In this document: in pieces, positions 53,985-62,030 of the stretch
How positions within the stretch are numbered: position 1 is the stretch's first letter
Layout: the number at the start of each line of letters is the position of its first letter
Source: Segnochrobactrum spirostomi
GTDB taxonomy: Bacteria > Pseudomonadota > Alphaproteobacteria > Rhizobiales > Segnochrobactraceae
DNA length: 64,000 nucleotides
Reading direction: 5' to 3'
Assembly (NCBI RefSeq): GCF_009600605.1
Contig: NZ_VWNA01000002.1
Location: 310,001-374,000 of the forward strand
Position numbers and translations under genes: made by a program
The notes under the pieces: generated by a model
What the model was told of the DNA's origin: nothing
Database searches by the model: none
What the model saw: only the letters and a program-made list of their open reading frames with translations

Positions 53985-55064
53985 TCAGTCCGCGGTGCGG
54001 CGGGCGGCGGCGATGATCGCCGCGAAGAGATCGAGGTCCGCGGCCGACTCCGCTGGCGGGGTGCGGTTCTCGGCGCCCTCGGTGGCGGCGGCGTGGAAGG
54101 CGCGCAGCTCCGCGTCGAACGGGTCCTGATAGAACGGGCCGAGCCGGGTCAGGCTGTTGTCGTGCGCCGTCGAGTGCTGCACGTCGAGCACCATCGGCAG
54201 GTTCCGCACATAAGGCGTCGGATATTCCCAGGCGAGCCGCTCGGTGCGGGTGTTGATCTCGAAGCCCGCCTCGAAGCGGACGACGTCGCCGATCATGCAC
54301 TCGTAGAGCGCGGTGAAGGTGCCGTAATCGAACAGCGCGGTGATCTGCGCGCCGCCCTGCTTCACCTCCGCAGCGATCACCCGCTTCGGGCTGCCGATCA
54401 GGTCGCGCATCGCCGACAGCGAATGGGAGGAGAGGCCGGTCAGCACGCTGTAGGCGGTGCGCAGGTCGGCCGGCGCGTCGGCGCCGATGACCTTGTCCAC
54501 CATGCCGGCGCGCAGGCTGCGGCTCTCGTCGAGGAGCGCCGTCGGGATGTCGCCGGGCGGCACCGCGACCTGATCGACCTGCTGGAAGAACCACGGGCCT
54601 TCGCAGATCACGTCGCGGACGCGGACATAGGTGATGGCGTCGAGCTCGGGCAGCCGCGCCTTGGCCTCGACGAAAGCCGGCGCGAAGCGGCGCATGTAGC
54701 CGACCATCGCGACCCGGTCGGACGCCTCGGCGACGGCGGAGAGCGCGGCGAGATCGTCCTTCTCGAGGCAGCACGGCTTCTCGATCAGGACGTGCTTGCC
54801 GGCCTGCAGCGCGGCCCGCGCATGGGCGCCGTGATATTGATCGGGGCTCAACACCAGCACGGCGTCGATGTCGGGCGACGCGATCAGGTCCTCGGCGGTC
54901 GCGAAGGTGCGCGCGATGCCCCAGCGCGGGCAGACGGCCGCCGCGACGGAGGGCGAGGGATCGTAGGCGCCGGCGAGCGAATAGAGATCCCCGAGCCGCT
55001 GGAGGATCGGGAGGTGGATGAGCTGGGCAACTTCCCCGAGCCCGATCAGGCCAAGTCTGAGCAT
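53985..55064 (-). CDS. Gfo/Idh/MocA-family oxidoreductase
   Basis: 359 residues from ATG 55064: NAD(P) fold LGLIGLGEVAQLIHLPIL, then AGKHVLIEKPCCLEKDD with the EKP lysine. The C-terminal domain is less conserved and begins near YVRVRDVICEGPW. Divergent from the IolE-like gene; the two could act in sequence on a sugar or cyclitol. Confidence 0.9.
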   Translation of the reverse strand: MLRLGLIGLGEVAQLIHLPILQRLGDLYSLAGAYDPSPSVAAAVCPRWGIARTFATAEDLIASPDIDAVLVLSPDQYHGAHARAALQAGKHVLIEKPCCLEKDDLAALSAVAEASDRVAMVGYMRRFAPAFVEAKARLPELDAITYVRVRDVICEGPWFFQQVDQVAVPPGDIPTALLDESRSLRAGMVDKVIGADAPADLRTAYSVLTGLSSHSLSAMRDLIGSPKRVIAAEVKQGGAQITALFDYGTFTALYECMIGDVVRFEAGFEINTRTERLAWEYPTPYVRNLPMVLDVQHSTAHDNSLTRLGPFYQDPFDAELRAFHAAATEGAENRTPPAESAADLDLFAAIIAAARRTAD

Positions 55065-55316
55065 GACGGATTCCGATTGCGGACGCCGCGTGCGGGAGCG
55101 GCGCCTCAGGAGCGAAGGGGCATGTCCGATGAATAAATACGAGATAGTGATTTTATCAAGCGATTTTCTGCACGGCGTTTCCGCCTCTGTTTGGTCAGCG
55201 CGGAGGCGAAAGGGTGCGATATCGGCCCCTGCTCTGCCGGTCGAACGGTGTGGACCGTGTCGGTCAGGGGCCGCCTCGGGGTGTCTCAGGGCCATTCGAG
55301 GCTGGCGCAGCGGAGC

Positions 55317-55340
55317 TTAATGTATTATCCAGGATTTAAA
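55317..55340. promoter_or_regulatory. Candidate ROK-regulator site and -10 of the IolE-like gene
   Basis: A short AT-rich island, TTAATGTATTATCCAGGATT plus TAAA, in otherwise GC-rich DNA, 18 bases before ATG 55358; TATTAT could be the -10. Its reverse complement begins TTTAAATCCTGGATAATAC, similar to AT-rich stretches at 61711-61731 and 61984-62008 before the next importer and mannosidase genes. The rest of the 293-base divergent gap shows one further AT-rich patch near 55135-55160. Confidence 0.35.
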
Positions 55341-55357
55341 CGACCCCGGAGGACATC

Positions 55358-56224
55358 ATGAAGCTCGCGACCGCCCCCGACGCCTGGGGCGTCTGGTATG
55401 CCGAGGACCCGCGGCAGACCCCTTGGCAGCGTTATCTGGACGAGGTTCAGGAGGCCGGTTTCACCGCCACCGAGACCGGTCCGTGGGGCTATCTGCCGAC
55501 CGATCCGGCCCGCCTTCAGGACGAACTCGGCCGTCGCGGCATCAGCGTTTGCGGCTCTGCACTGGTTCACCTGCTCGCGCGTCCCGATGCCATGGACAGC
55601 CTACGCCCGCGGCTCGAGCAGACCTGCGGCCTGTTGCGCGCCATGGGCGCCGAATGGGTGGTGGTGATGGACGATTCGGACCTGCCGGCGCCGGGTCAGG
55701 TCCGCGCGCTGAGCCCCGAAGCGTGGTCCACGATGATCGCCATCGTCAACGCGGCGGCGCATTACGTCACCGAGGAGCACGGCCTGTCGTTCGCCTTCCA
55801 TCCCCATGTCGGTTCGGGCGTGGAGACGGAGGAGGAGGTCATCCGCCTGCTCGAGGAGACGAAACCGGACGAGGTCGGGCTCTGCTTCGATTTCGGCCAC
55901 CACGCCTATACGGGGGCCGATGCCGTGGCGTTCATGAAGCGCTTCGCCGACCGCATCCCCTATTATCACTTCAAGAACGTCGATCCCGTTCTCCTCGACA
56001 AGATCCGCCGGGAGAACATCAACTTCATCGAGGGCTTCCAGTCGGGCGTCATGTGCGAGCTCGACCGGGGCATCGTCGACTTCGCGGAAGTCCGGGATTT
56101 CCTTGCCTCTCGCGGGTTCGACGGCTATGCGGTCTACGAGCAGGACATGTATCCCTGCCCGCCCGAAAAGCCTCTTCCGATCGCCCGTCACAACCGGCAA
56201 GCTCTGCGCAATCTGGGACTTTAG
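55358..56224 (+). CDS. IolE-like sugar isomerase/dehydratase (TIM barrel)
   Basis: 288 residues. MKLATAPDAWGVWYAEDP and GYLPTDPARL are typical of IolE (inosose dehydratase) and relatives. Metal ligands are probably in FAFHPHVGSGVETEEE, GLCFDFGHHAYTG, YYHFKNVD and GYAVYEQD. GGAGG lies upstream of ATG 55358. A full iol cluster is absent, so the substrate need not be inosose. Confidence 0.85.
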   Translation: MKLATAPDAWGVWYAEDPRQTPWQRYLDEVQEAGFTATETGPWGYLPTDPARLQDELGRRGISVCGSALVHLLARPDAMDSLRPRLEQTCGLLRAMGAEWVVVMDDSDLPAPGQVRALSPEAWSTMIAIVNAAAHYVTEEHGLSFAFHPHVGSGVETEEEVIRLLEETKPDEVGLCFDFGHHAYTGADAVAFMKRFADRIPYYHFKNVDPVLLDKIRRENINFIEGFQSGVMCELDRGIVDFAEVRDFLASRGFDGYAVYEQDMYPCPPEKPLPIARHNRQALRNLGL

Positions 56225-56263
56225 CCGCACCGCGCCGGGCGACGTGCGCATGAGGACAGCGCC

Positions 56264-57559
56264 GTGACGATCTTGGACCGGTTCGACGACGGCCTCGCCC
56301 GGGACGGAGAAGACCGGATCGCCGGCAGCCGAATCGAAGACGCGCGCATCCACAACCGGCGCCTCGTGTTCGAGACGATCTTTCAGCGCGGGCCGATCAG
56401 CCGGGTCGAGATTTCCGGCATCATCGGCCTGAAGCCGCAGACGATCTCCTCGATCACCCGCGAACTGCTCGATCAGGGGCTGATCTCGGAGGCCGGACGC
56501 TCGTCCGGCCTGCGCGGCCAGCCCCAGATCTATCTCGAGGCCCATGCCGAGGCCGGCTTCTCGATCGGCATCCACCTCGATCAGAACGTGATCGCCCTCG
56601 TCGCGCTGGACCTGAAGCGCAACGAGCGCGGCCGGCGGATGCTGCGCTGCGACACCAAGGACCCCGAACATACCGTCCGCCAGCTCGCCGATGCGATCCG
56701 CGACGTGGTCGCCGAAAGCGGCCTCCCGAAGGATCGCTGCTGGGGCATCGGCCTCGTCCTGCCGACCTTCAATTCCGACGTCTACGATTTCGATTTCTCG
56801 ATCTCGCATTGGGAAGCGTGGCGCGACGTCGCCTTCGCCGATGAATTGCAGCGGCTCACCGGCTTCCCGATCCTGGTCGAGAACGACGCGACGGCGGCGG
56901 CGATCGGCGAGCGCATCCACCGTCCCGATCCGCAGGAAGCGACCTTCGTCTATTGCTATGTCGGCCACGGCACCGGGGCGGGCCTCATCATCGACGGCTA
57001 TCCGTTCAAGGGCGCCGCGGGCAATGCCGGCGAGATCGGCCTGTTGCCGATCGCCGGGCTCGGGCGCAATCCGGTCTGGGCGGACGATCGGAATGCGGCG
57101 GGCGGAGCGGCCGCCGGCGGGCCGCAGGCCGGCCTCCTGTCGATCAGCGGGCTCGCGGCCGCCTGCGGGCTCGACGAGGCGCGCCTGACCGAGGACACCA
57201 TCCTTGGTCTCCTGAACCAGCGTGACCATCGCCTGATGGATTGGCTCGCCTCCGCCGGCAACGTTCTGCGCGACGTCGCGACCATCATCGAGGTGATGTT
57301 CGATCCCGGCTTCATCGCGGTCGGCGGGGCCTTCCCGCGGGCGCTGATCGAACGGCTGGTCGATCGGGCCTATCCCTTACGGCCGACGCCCTCGGCCCGG
57401 CGGGACCGCATGCAACCGCGGCTCATTCCGGCGACGCTGATCGAGGATGCGGCGGTGACCGGCGCGGCGATGCTGCCGATCTTCGTCAACACCAGCCACA
57501 ATTTTCGTCACCTCTATTTCCGCCAACTGCTCTCCGACGACCGGCAGGCCGAAAGCTGA
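56264..57559 (+). CDS. ROK-family transcriptional regulator/sugar kinase homologue
   Basis: 431 residues. N-terminal winged HTH (ISRVEISGIIGLKPQTISSITRELLDQGLISE, about 47-78) followed by a ROK domain with ATP-loop-like NDATAAAIGE, GHGTGAGLIIDG and GNAGEIG. The zinc-binding CxCGxxGC motif of many ROK regulators is not visible. GTG 56264 is used; the ATG at 56250 opens only a five-codon frame (MRTAP). Probably controls this sugar region. Confidence 0.9.
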   Translation: MTILDRFDDGLARDGEDRIAGSRIEDARIHNRRLVFETIFQRGPISRVEISGIIGLKPQTISSITRELLDQGLISEAGRSSGLRGQPQIYLEAHAEAGFSIGIHLDQNVIALVALDLKRNERGRRMLRCDTKDPEHTVRQLADAIRDVVAESGLPKDRCWGIGLVLPTFNSDVYDFDFSISHWEAWRDVAFADELQRLTGFPILVENDATAAAIGERIHRPDPQEATFVYCYVGHGTGAGLIIDGYPFKGAAGNAGEIGLLPIAGLGRNPVWADDRNAAGGAAAGGPQAGLLSISGLAAACGLDEARLTEDTILGLLNQRDHRLMDWLASAGNVLRDVATIIEVMFDPGFIAVGGAFPRALIERLVDRAYPLRPTPSARRDRMQPRLIPATLIEDAAVTGAAMLPIFVNTSHNFRHLYFRQLLSDDRQAES

Positions 57560-57619
57560 GCGCGACAGGCTGAGAGGGCAAGGCTTAGGCTGGAAGACCG
57601 GAGAGAGCGCCGCGCGCCC

Positions 57620-58666
57620 TCACGTCCGATCGGAGCGGTGCACGGCGGCGCCGTCGCGGAACAGCGTGAAGCGGGTGATCCGCGCCGTGCAGCGGCCGCC
57701 GTCGACGAGCGGCGCATCCTTCGGCGTCTGGACCTTCCAGACGGTGCCGTCGCCGGCGACCGCCTCGATCTTCAGGAACGAGCCGTAGCTGACGATGCGG
57801 CGGACCGTGACGGCCTCGCCGCCGTCCTCGGCCGGGCTCAGCGCGATGTCCTCCGGGCGCACCGCGAGGGTCGCCTGACCGTCCGCCGCGCCACAGTCGA
57901 AGCCGATGCCGCCGATCGTGGTCCGTCCGCCGGAGAGCACGACCTCGTGCATGTTCATGTCGCCGATGAAGCCGGCGACGAACGGGGTCAGTGGGTCGGC
58001 ATAGATGTCGTGGGGCGTGCCGACCTGCTCGATGCGGCCGGTGCTCATGACGACGATGCGGTCGGCGACCGACAGGGCTTCGTCCTGGCCGTGGGTGACG
58101 AACACCGTGGTGATGCCGAGCTTCTTCTGGATCTGCCGAACCTCTTCGCGCAGGCGGTCGCGCAGGTGCTGGTCGAGGCTCGCGAACGGCTCGTCCATCA
58201 GGAGGATCTTTGGCTCGAGCACGAGGCAGCGGGCGATCGCGACGCGCTGCCGCTGGCCGCCCGAAAGCTGCGCCGGCCGGCGTGCCCCATAATCGCCGAG
58301 GCCGACGAGCGCGAGCGCGTCGCCGACCTTCTTCGCCACCTCGCGCTTCGAGGTGCCGCGCAATTTCAGGCCGAACGCGATGTTCTCGAACACGTTCATG
58401 TGGTTCCACAGCGCGTGGCTCTGGAACACCATGGCGGTCGGGCGCTTCTCCGGCGGGGTGCGCGCGACGTCGACGCCGTCGATGATCACCTTGCCGCTGG
58501 TCGGGGCCTCGAAGCCGCCGATGATGCGCAGAAGCGTCGACTTGCCCGAACCCGAGGGCCCGAGCAGGCAGACGAGCTCGCCGTTGCCGATCTCGAGCGA
58601 CAAGGGCTCCAGGGCGGCGACGCCGCCGAAGCGCTTGCCGAGATTTTCGAGCTTGAGCGTGGACAT
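57620..58666 (-). CDS. ABC transporter ATPase (PotA/FbpC-like)
   Basis: 348 residues. Walker A GPSGSGKSTLLR, LSGGQRQRVAIARC, ILLMDEPFASLD, VTHGQDEAL, with a C-terminal TOBE domain. Last gene of a four-gene importer operon transcribed toward the ROK gene. The downstream gap of 60 bases separates convergent genes. Confidence 0.93.
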   Translation of the reverse strand: MSTLKLENLGKRFGGVAALEPLSLEIGNGELVCLLGPSGSGKSTLLRIIGGFEAPTSGKVIIDGVDVARTPPEKRPTAMVFQSHALWNHMNVFENIAFGLKLRGTSKREVAKKVGDALALVGLGDYGARRPAQLSGGQRQRVAIARCLVLEPKILLMDEPFASLDQHLRDRLREEVRQIQKKLGITTVFVTHGQDEALSVADRIVVMSTGRIEQVGTPHDIYADPLTPFVAGFIGDMNMHEVVLSGGRTTIGGIGFDCGAADGQATLAVRPEDIALSPAEDGGEAVTVRRIVSYGSFLKIEAVAGDGTVWKVQTPKDAPLVDGGRCTARITRFTLFRDGAAVHRSDRT

Positions 58667-58755
58667 CAGGCTTCACGCCTCCTTAGCGCGACAAGGCGAG
58701 GCCTCAGCCACAGACCCTTCAGCCGCAAGATATTGCTTGAGCCGTGGAGATTGTC

Positions 58756-59571
58756 TCAGCCACCAAGACCCTTGGCGAACGCATCGCCGCCGATGACCTT
58801 GCGGGCGAGCACGATGGCGACGAGCGACGGCACCCACAGCATGACGGAGAGGACCGCGCCGTACTGCACCACCAACTGATTGTTGATCATCGACATCATC
58901 AGAAGCGGGATGGTGCGGATGCGCGGCGCGCCGACAAGCCAGGCGCCCTCCGTCTCGTAGAAGGTCCAGACGAACGCCATCAACAGCGCCGCGGCGATGG
59001 TCGGGAAGGCCTGCGGCAGGGTGATGTGGCGAAAGACCTGCCACGGCGTCGCACCGACGTCGCGGGCGGCTTCCTCCATCTCGCGGCTCACCGATTTGAA
59101 GGCCGCCGTCGGCAGCCAGATCATCAGAAGCAGCGTGTTGAGGAGCTGGATGATGACGACGCCGGTGAACGTGCCGACGAGATCGAGCGACAGGAACAGG
59201 ACCGCGATCGACACGACGAGGGCGAAGCGCGGAAAGGCGTTCGCCATCAGGAACGACATCATGAACCCGGATTTGCCGGGGAAGCTCATCCGCGCGAAGG
59301 CGTAGGACGCCGGCAGGCAGATCAGCGCGGAGAGTGCCGTCACCGTGACGGAGAGCTCGATCGAGGTCCACAGCGCCGACCACACCTCGGGCCGCGACAG
59401 CACCGCGTGCCAGAACCGGAAGCCCCACTTGGTCGGCAGGACCGCCGGATAGAACCATTGTTCCGCGAGCGCCCACAGGAACACCGTGAGCACCGGCAGG
59501 ACGATGAAGAACACGAGAAAGAGCAGGATCGCGTAGCCGAAGAGATCGTTGCGCCGGCTGGACAGGATCAC
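58756..59571 (-). CDS. ABC permease (PotC-like)
   Basis: 271 residues, six hydrophobic segments, EAA loop MEEAARDVGATPWQVFRHITLPQAFP. Overlaps the stop of the partner permease by four bases (59568-59571). Inner-membrane channel half. Confidence 0.93.
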   Translation of the reverse strand: MILSSRRNDLFGYAILLFLVFFIVLPVLTVFLWALAEQWFYPAVLPTKWGFRFWHAVLSRPEVWSALWTSIELSVTVTALSALICLPASYAFARMSFPGKSGFMMSFLMANAFPRFALVVSIAVLFLSLDLVGTFTGVVIIQLLNTLLLMIWLPTAAFKSVSREMEEAARDVGATPWQVFRHITLPQAFPTIAAALLMAFVWTFYETEGAWLVGAPRIRTIPLLMMSMINNQLVVQYGAVLSVMLWVPSLVAIVLARKVIGGDAFAKGLGG

Positions 59572-60434
59572 GTCCGGTCCTCCTTCGGTCGGCGCGCGAT
59601 CGAGCGCACATAAGCGAGCCCGGCGAGCGAGCAGATCAGGAAGGTGATGGTCGCCTGGGTCGAGGCCTGGAGCGGATCACGCACGCTCGCGAAGGTGCGC
59701 AGCATGAACGGCCCCATCATTTCGGGGCTGGTCGGGCCGAGCATGAACGGCATCAAGGCCTGACCGAAGAAGCCGAGGAAGTTGAGCGCGGAGGCGATCA
59801 TCAGGGAATGGGTGATCTGCGGCAGGATGATGCTGACGAAGATGCGCAGCTTGGAAGCGCCGACGTCGCGCGCCGCCTCGACGGAGGCGTCCGAGATGCC
59901 GGAGAGCCCGGAAATGAGGGTGAGCAGCGTCAGCGGCATGCCGTCCCAGAGGAGGCCGATGACCGGCCCCCACGGCGTCAGGTAGGGCGAGGCATAGTCA
60001 TTGATGCCGACGAGGGCGAGCAGGCTCTGCAACCAGCCGTGGGGCCCGAGATAGCGGATCAGCGCGTAGCAGATGATGATGCCCGGAACGAACATCGGAA
60101 ACAGCGCCAGCCCCTGGATCACCGCGGAGAGCGGCCCGCGCGTGAAGCGCATGTAGATCGCGATCGGCAGGTTGATCGCGAGCTCCAGTGCGAGCGCCAC
60201 GAACGTGGTCCACAGGGTCCGCGCGAGATTGTTCAGGCTGTAGGGGTCGGTGAAGAAGAAGATGTAGGACTTGAAGCTCACGTCGAAGCCGCCACCCGGG
60301 CGGCCGTGCACGATGGTGCCGATGATCGTGAGCGCGGCGGGATAAAACAGGAAGATCACGATGGCCGCCACCGGGATGGCGATGAACGCCAAGCCGGTGA
60401 GGCTCGATCTCAGGGAGGGTTCCGCCGCGCTCAT
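59568..60434 (-). CDS. ABC permease (PotB-like)
   Basis: 288 residues, six hydrophobic segments, EAA loop VEAARDVGASKLRIFVSIILPQITHS. Eleven bases after the binding-protein stop. Pairs with the following permease. Confidence 0.93.
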   Translation of the reverse strand: MSAAEPSLRSSLTGLAFIAIPVAAIVIFLFYPAALTIIGTIVHGRPGGGFDVSFKSYIFFFTDPYSLNNLARTLWTTFVALALELAINLPIAIYMRFTRGPLSAVIQGLALFPMFVPGIIICYALIRYLGPHGWLQSLLALVGINDYASPYLTPWGPVIGLLWDGMPLTLLTLISGLSGISDASVEAARDVGASKLRIFVSIILPQITHSLMIASALNFLGFFGQALMPFMLGPTSPEMMGPFMLRTFASVRDPLQASTQATITFLICSLAGLAYVRSIARRPKEDRT

Positions 60435-60445
60435 TCTCGATCGTC

Positions 60446-61594
60446 TCAGCGCTGGATGTTCGACGCCACGTTACGATACCAGGCCTCGAACAGCGGCGGC
60501 TCCCAATTCGCCGGGAAGACCGGGATCGATTTCGGCGCCACCTTGGCGAACCGCTCCTGGAGCTCCTTCGCCATATATTGCCACTCGATGCTGGGGAAGC
60601 CGCCGAGATCCTCGACCACGTGGTTCTGGATGTCCGGCGAGATCACATAATCCGCGAGCTTCAGCGCGATATCGCGGTTGGCGGCGACGGTCGGGATGAC
60701 GAGGCCGGAGAAGCCGCCCGAGAAGGCGAGATCCTGAAGCTGGCCGACGTCGGTGGTCGGCGGCACGACGCCCTGATTGATGGCCTGGAGGGCCATGTCG
60801 GACCACGCCACCGTCATCGAGATCGCGCCGCTCGCCAGCAACTGGATCGAGGCGGTGTTGCCGGAGGTGTATTCGCCGCCCTTGAACAGCGCCGGCTGGA
60901 TGTCCTTCAGCAAGGGCCAAAGCTTGGCGAACATCGGGTCGGCGGTCGCCGGGCTGTAATTGTCGGGCTGGAACAATTCCGGCTTGTTGCCGGTCACCTC
61001 TTGCAGCGCACGCTCGATGAAGCAGGCGCCGGAATCGCCGAGATCGGGCCGGGCATAGGTGAACTGGCCCGGATTGGCCTTGATCCACTCGACGAGGGCC
61101 GGGAAGGTGGTCGGGACAGACTTCACCTTGTCGGAATTGAACAGCAGAACCACCTGCGAGCCGCGATAGGGCAGCATCGCCGGGCTCAGAATGGAGACCG
61201 GGTTGAGCTTCGAATAGTTCGACAGGCCCGCCTTGGAGAAATCGATCCAGAGGCCGGCTTCCAGCGATCCCGGCGGATAGAACGGCAGGGCCGCCTCGAG
61301 GATGTCGACCTGCGGGTCCTTCTTGGCCTGGAACGCGGCCATCGAGCGGTCGGCGAGGGCGTTCATCGCGGCGCCGACGGCCGGCACGAGGTTGAGGGTC
61401 ACGCCCGGGTGGGCGGCCTCGAAGCCCGGCTTCACCGTCTGCGTCCAGAAGTCGATGACGTTGGTGTCGCTGTTGAAGAAGATGTCGATGACGTTCGGCG
61501 CCGCCGCCGCCATGCGCACGCTGCCGGCCGGCAGCGCGAGGCCGAGCCCGCCGACTGCGGAAAGCTTGAGAAAGTCCCGTCGCTTCATCTGCAT
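60446..61594 (-). CDS. Tat-exported extracellular solute-binding protein
   Basis: 382 residues. N-terminal MQMKRRDFLKLSAVGGLGLALPAGSVRMAAA is a twin-arginine signal (RRDFLKL), so the protein is exported folded. The mature part (VIDIFFNSDTNVIDFWTQTVKPGFEAAHPGV) is of the type 1 extracellular binding fold used for spermidine, iron and sugars. ATG 61594 has GGAGG seven bases upstream. Tat export suggests a cofactor or quick folding; the ligand is unknown. Confidence 0.9.
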   Translation of the reverse strand: MQMKRRDFLKLSAVGGLGLALPAGSVRMAAAAPNVIDIFFNSDTNVIDFWTQTVKPGFEAAHPGVTLNLVPAVGAAMNALADRSMAAFQAKKDPQVDILEAALPFYPPGSLEAGLWIDFSKAGLSNYSKLNPVSILSPAMLPYRGSQVVLLFNSDKVKSVPTTFPALVEWIKANPGQFTYARPDLGDSGACFIERALQEVTGNKPELFQPDNYSPATADPMFAKLWPLLKDIQPALFKGGEYTSGNTASIQLLASGAISMTVAWSDMALQAINQGVVPPTTDVGQLQDLAFSGGFSGLVIPTVAANRDIALKLADYVISPDIQNHVVEDLGGFPSIEWQYMAKELQERFAKVAPKSIPVFPANWEPPLFEAWYRNVASNIQR

Positions 61595-61718
61595 TTTGAT
61601 CCTCCAGGTGGCGCGCCGCCGAACCCGCCACGTCCTTGGCCACGCGCGGCGGCCGGTTCCCGCTCTTGTGCTTCGGAAGCCGACGCTTCCTTTATCGTTC
61701 GTCTCGGCACTTAAATAC

Positions 61719-61746
61719 CTAATATGAATTATATCGGGGGTGTCAA
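61719..61746 (-). promoter_or_regulatory. Sigma-70-type promoter of the importer operon
   Basis: Minus strand TTGACA (61741-61746), 16 bases, TATTAG (61719-61724), followed by a 118-base leader to the binding-protein ATG. It overlaps the AT-rich stretch TTAAATACCTAATATGAATTA (61711-61731) proposed as a regulator site. The 436-base divergent gap 61595-62030 holds no gene. Confidence 0.5.
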
Positions 61747-61983
61747 GCGACCGATCGGGAGCGAAGGCTTGGGCCCGCGGAAACCCACTGTGTTGAGGGG
61801 CCGTTGGGCGCCGATAGCGCCGTGTTTTGCCCATCGGACGGCCCGGAGGTGCTGGCTTTTCCGAGATTCGCCGCACGGCCATGGGAGATGTGAGGGGCGC
61901 GCGGACGGTCGGCGCCGGTCTATGCTGCGCCTGCGAAGCCGGGGAAAGCTGGTCGTCGGGCCCTGCGGCGCGGTCGCTGCCCG

Positions 61984-62008
61984 ATTATTTCTATGATACA
62001 GATTAAAG
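61984..62008. promoter_or_regulatory. AT-rich promoter/operator before the mannosidase gene
   Basis: TATGAT (61992-61997) is a plausible -10 for the gene at 62031, without a good -35. The minus strand reads TTTAATCTGTATCATAG, comparable with TTTAAATCCTGGATAATAC at 55317-55340. Candidate shared ROK-regulator site. Confidence 0.3.
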
Positions 62009-62030
62009 CTGCAACCGGCCGGAGGACAGC

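Noticed and set aside
56250-56267. ATG 56250 as start of the ROK gene
   Set aside because: That frame stops after five codons; the HTH is in the frame opened by GTG 56264.
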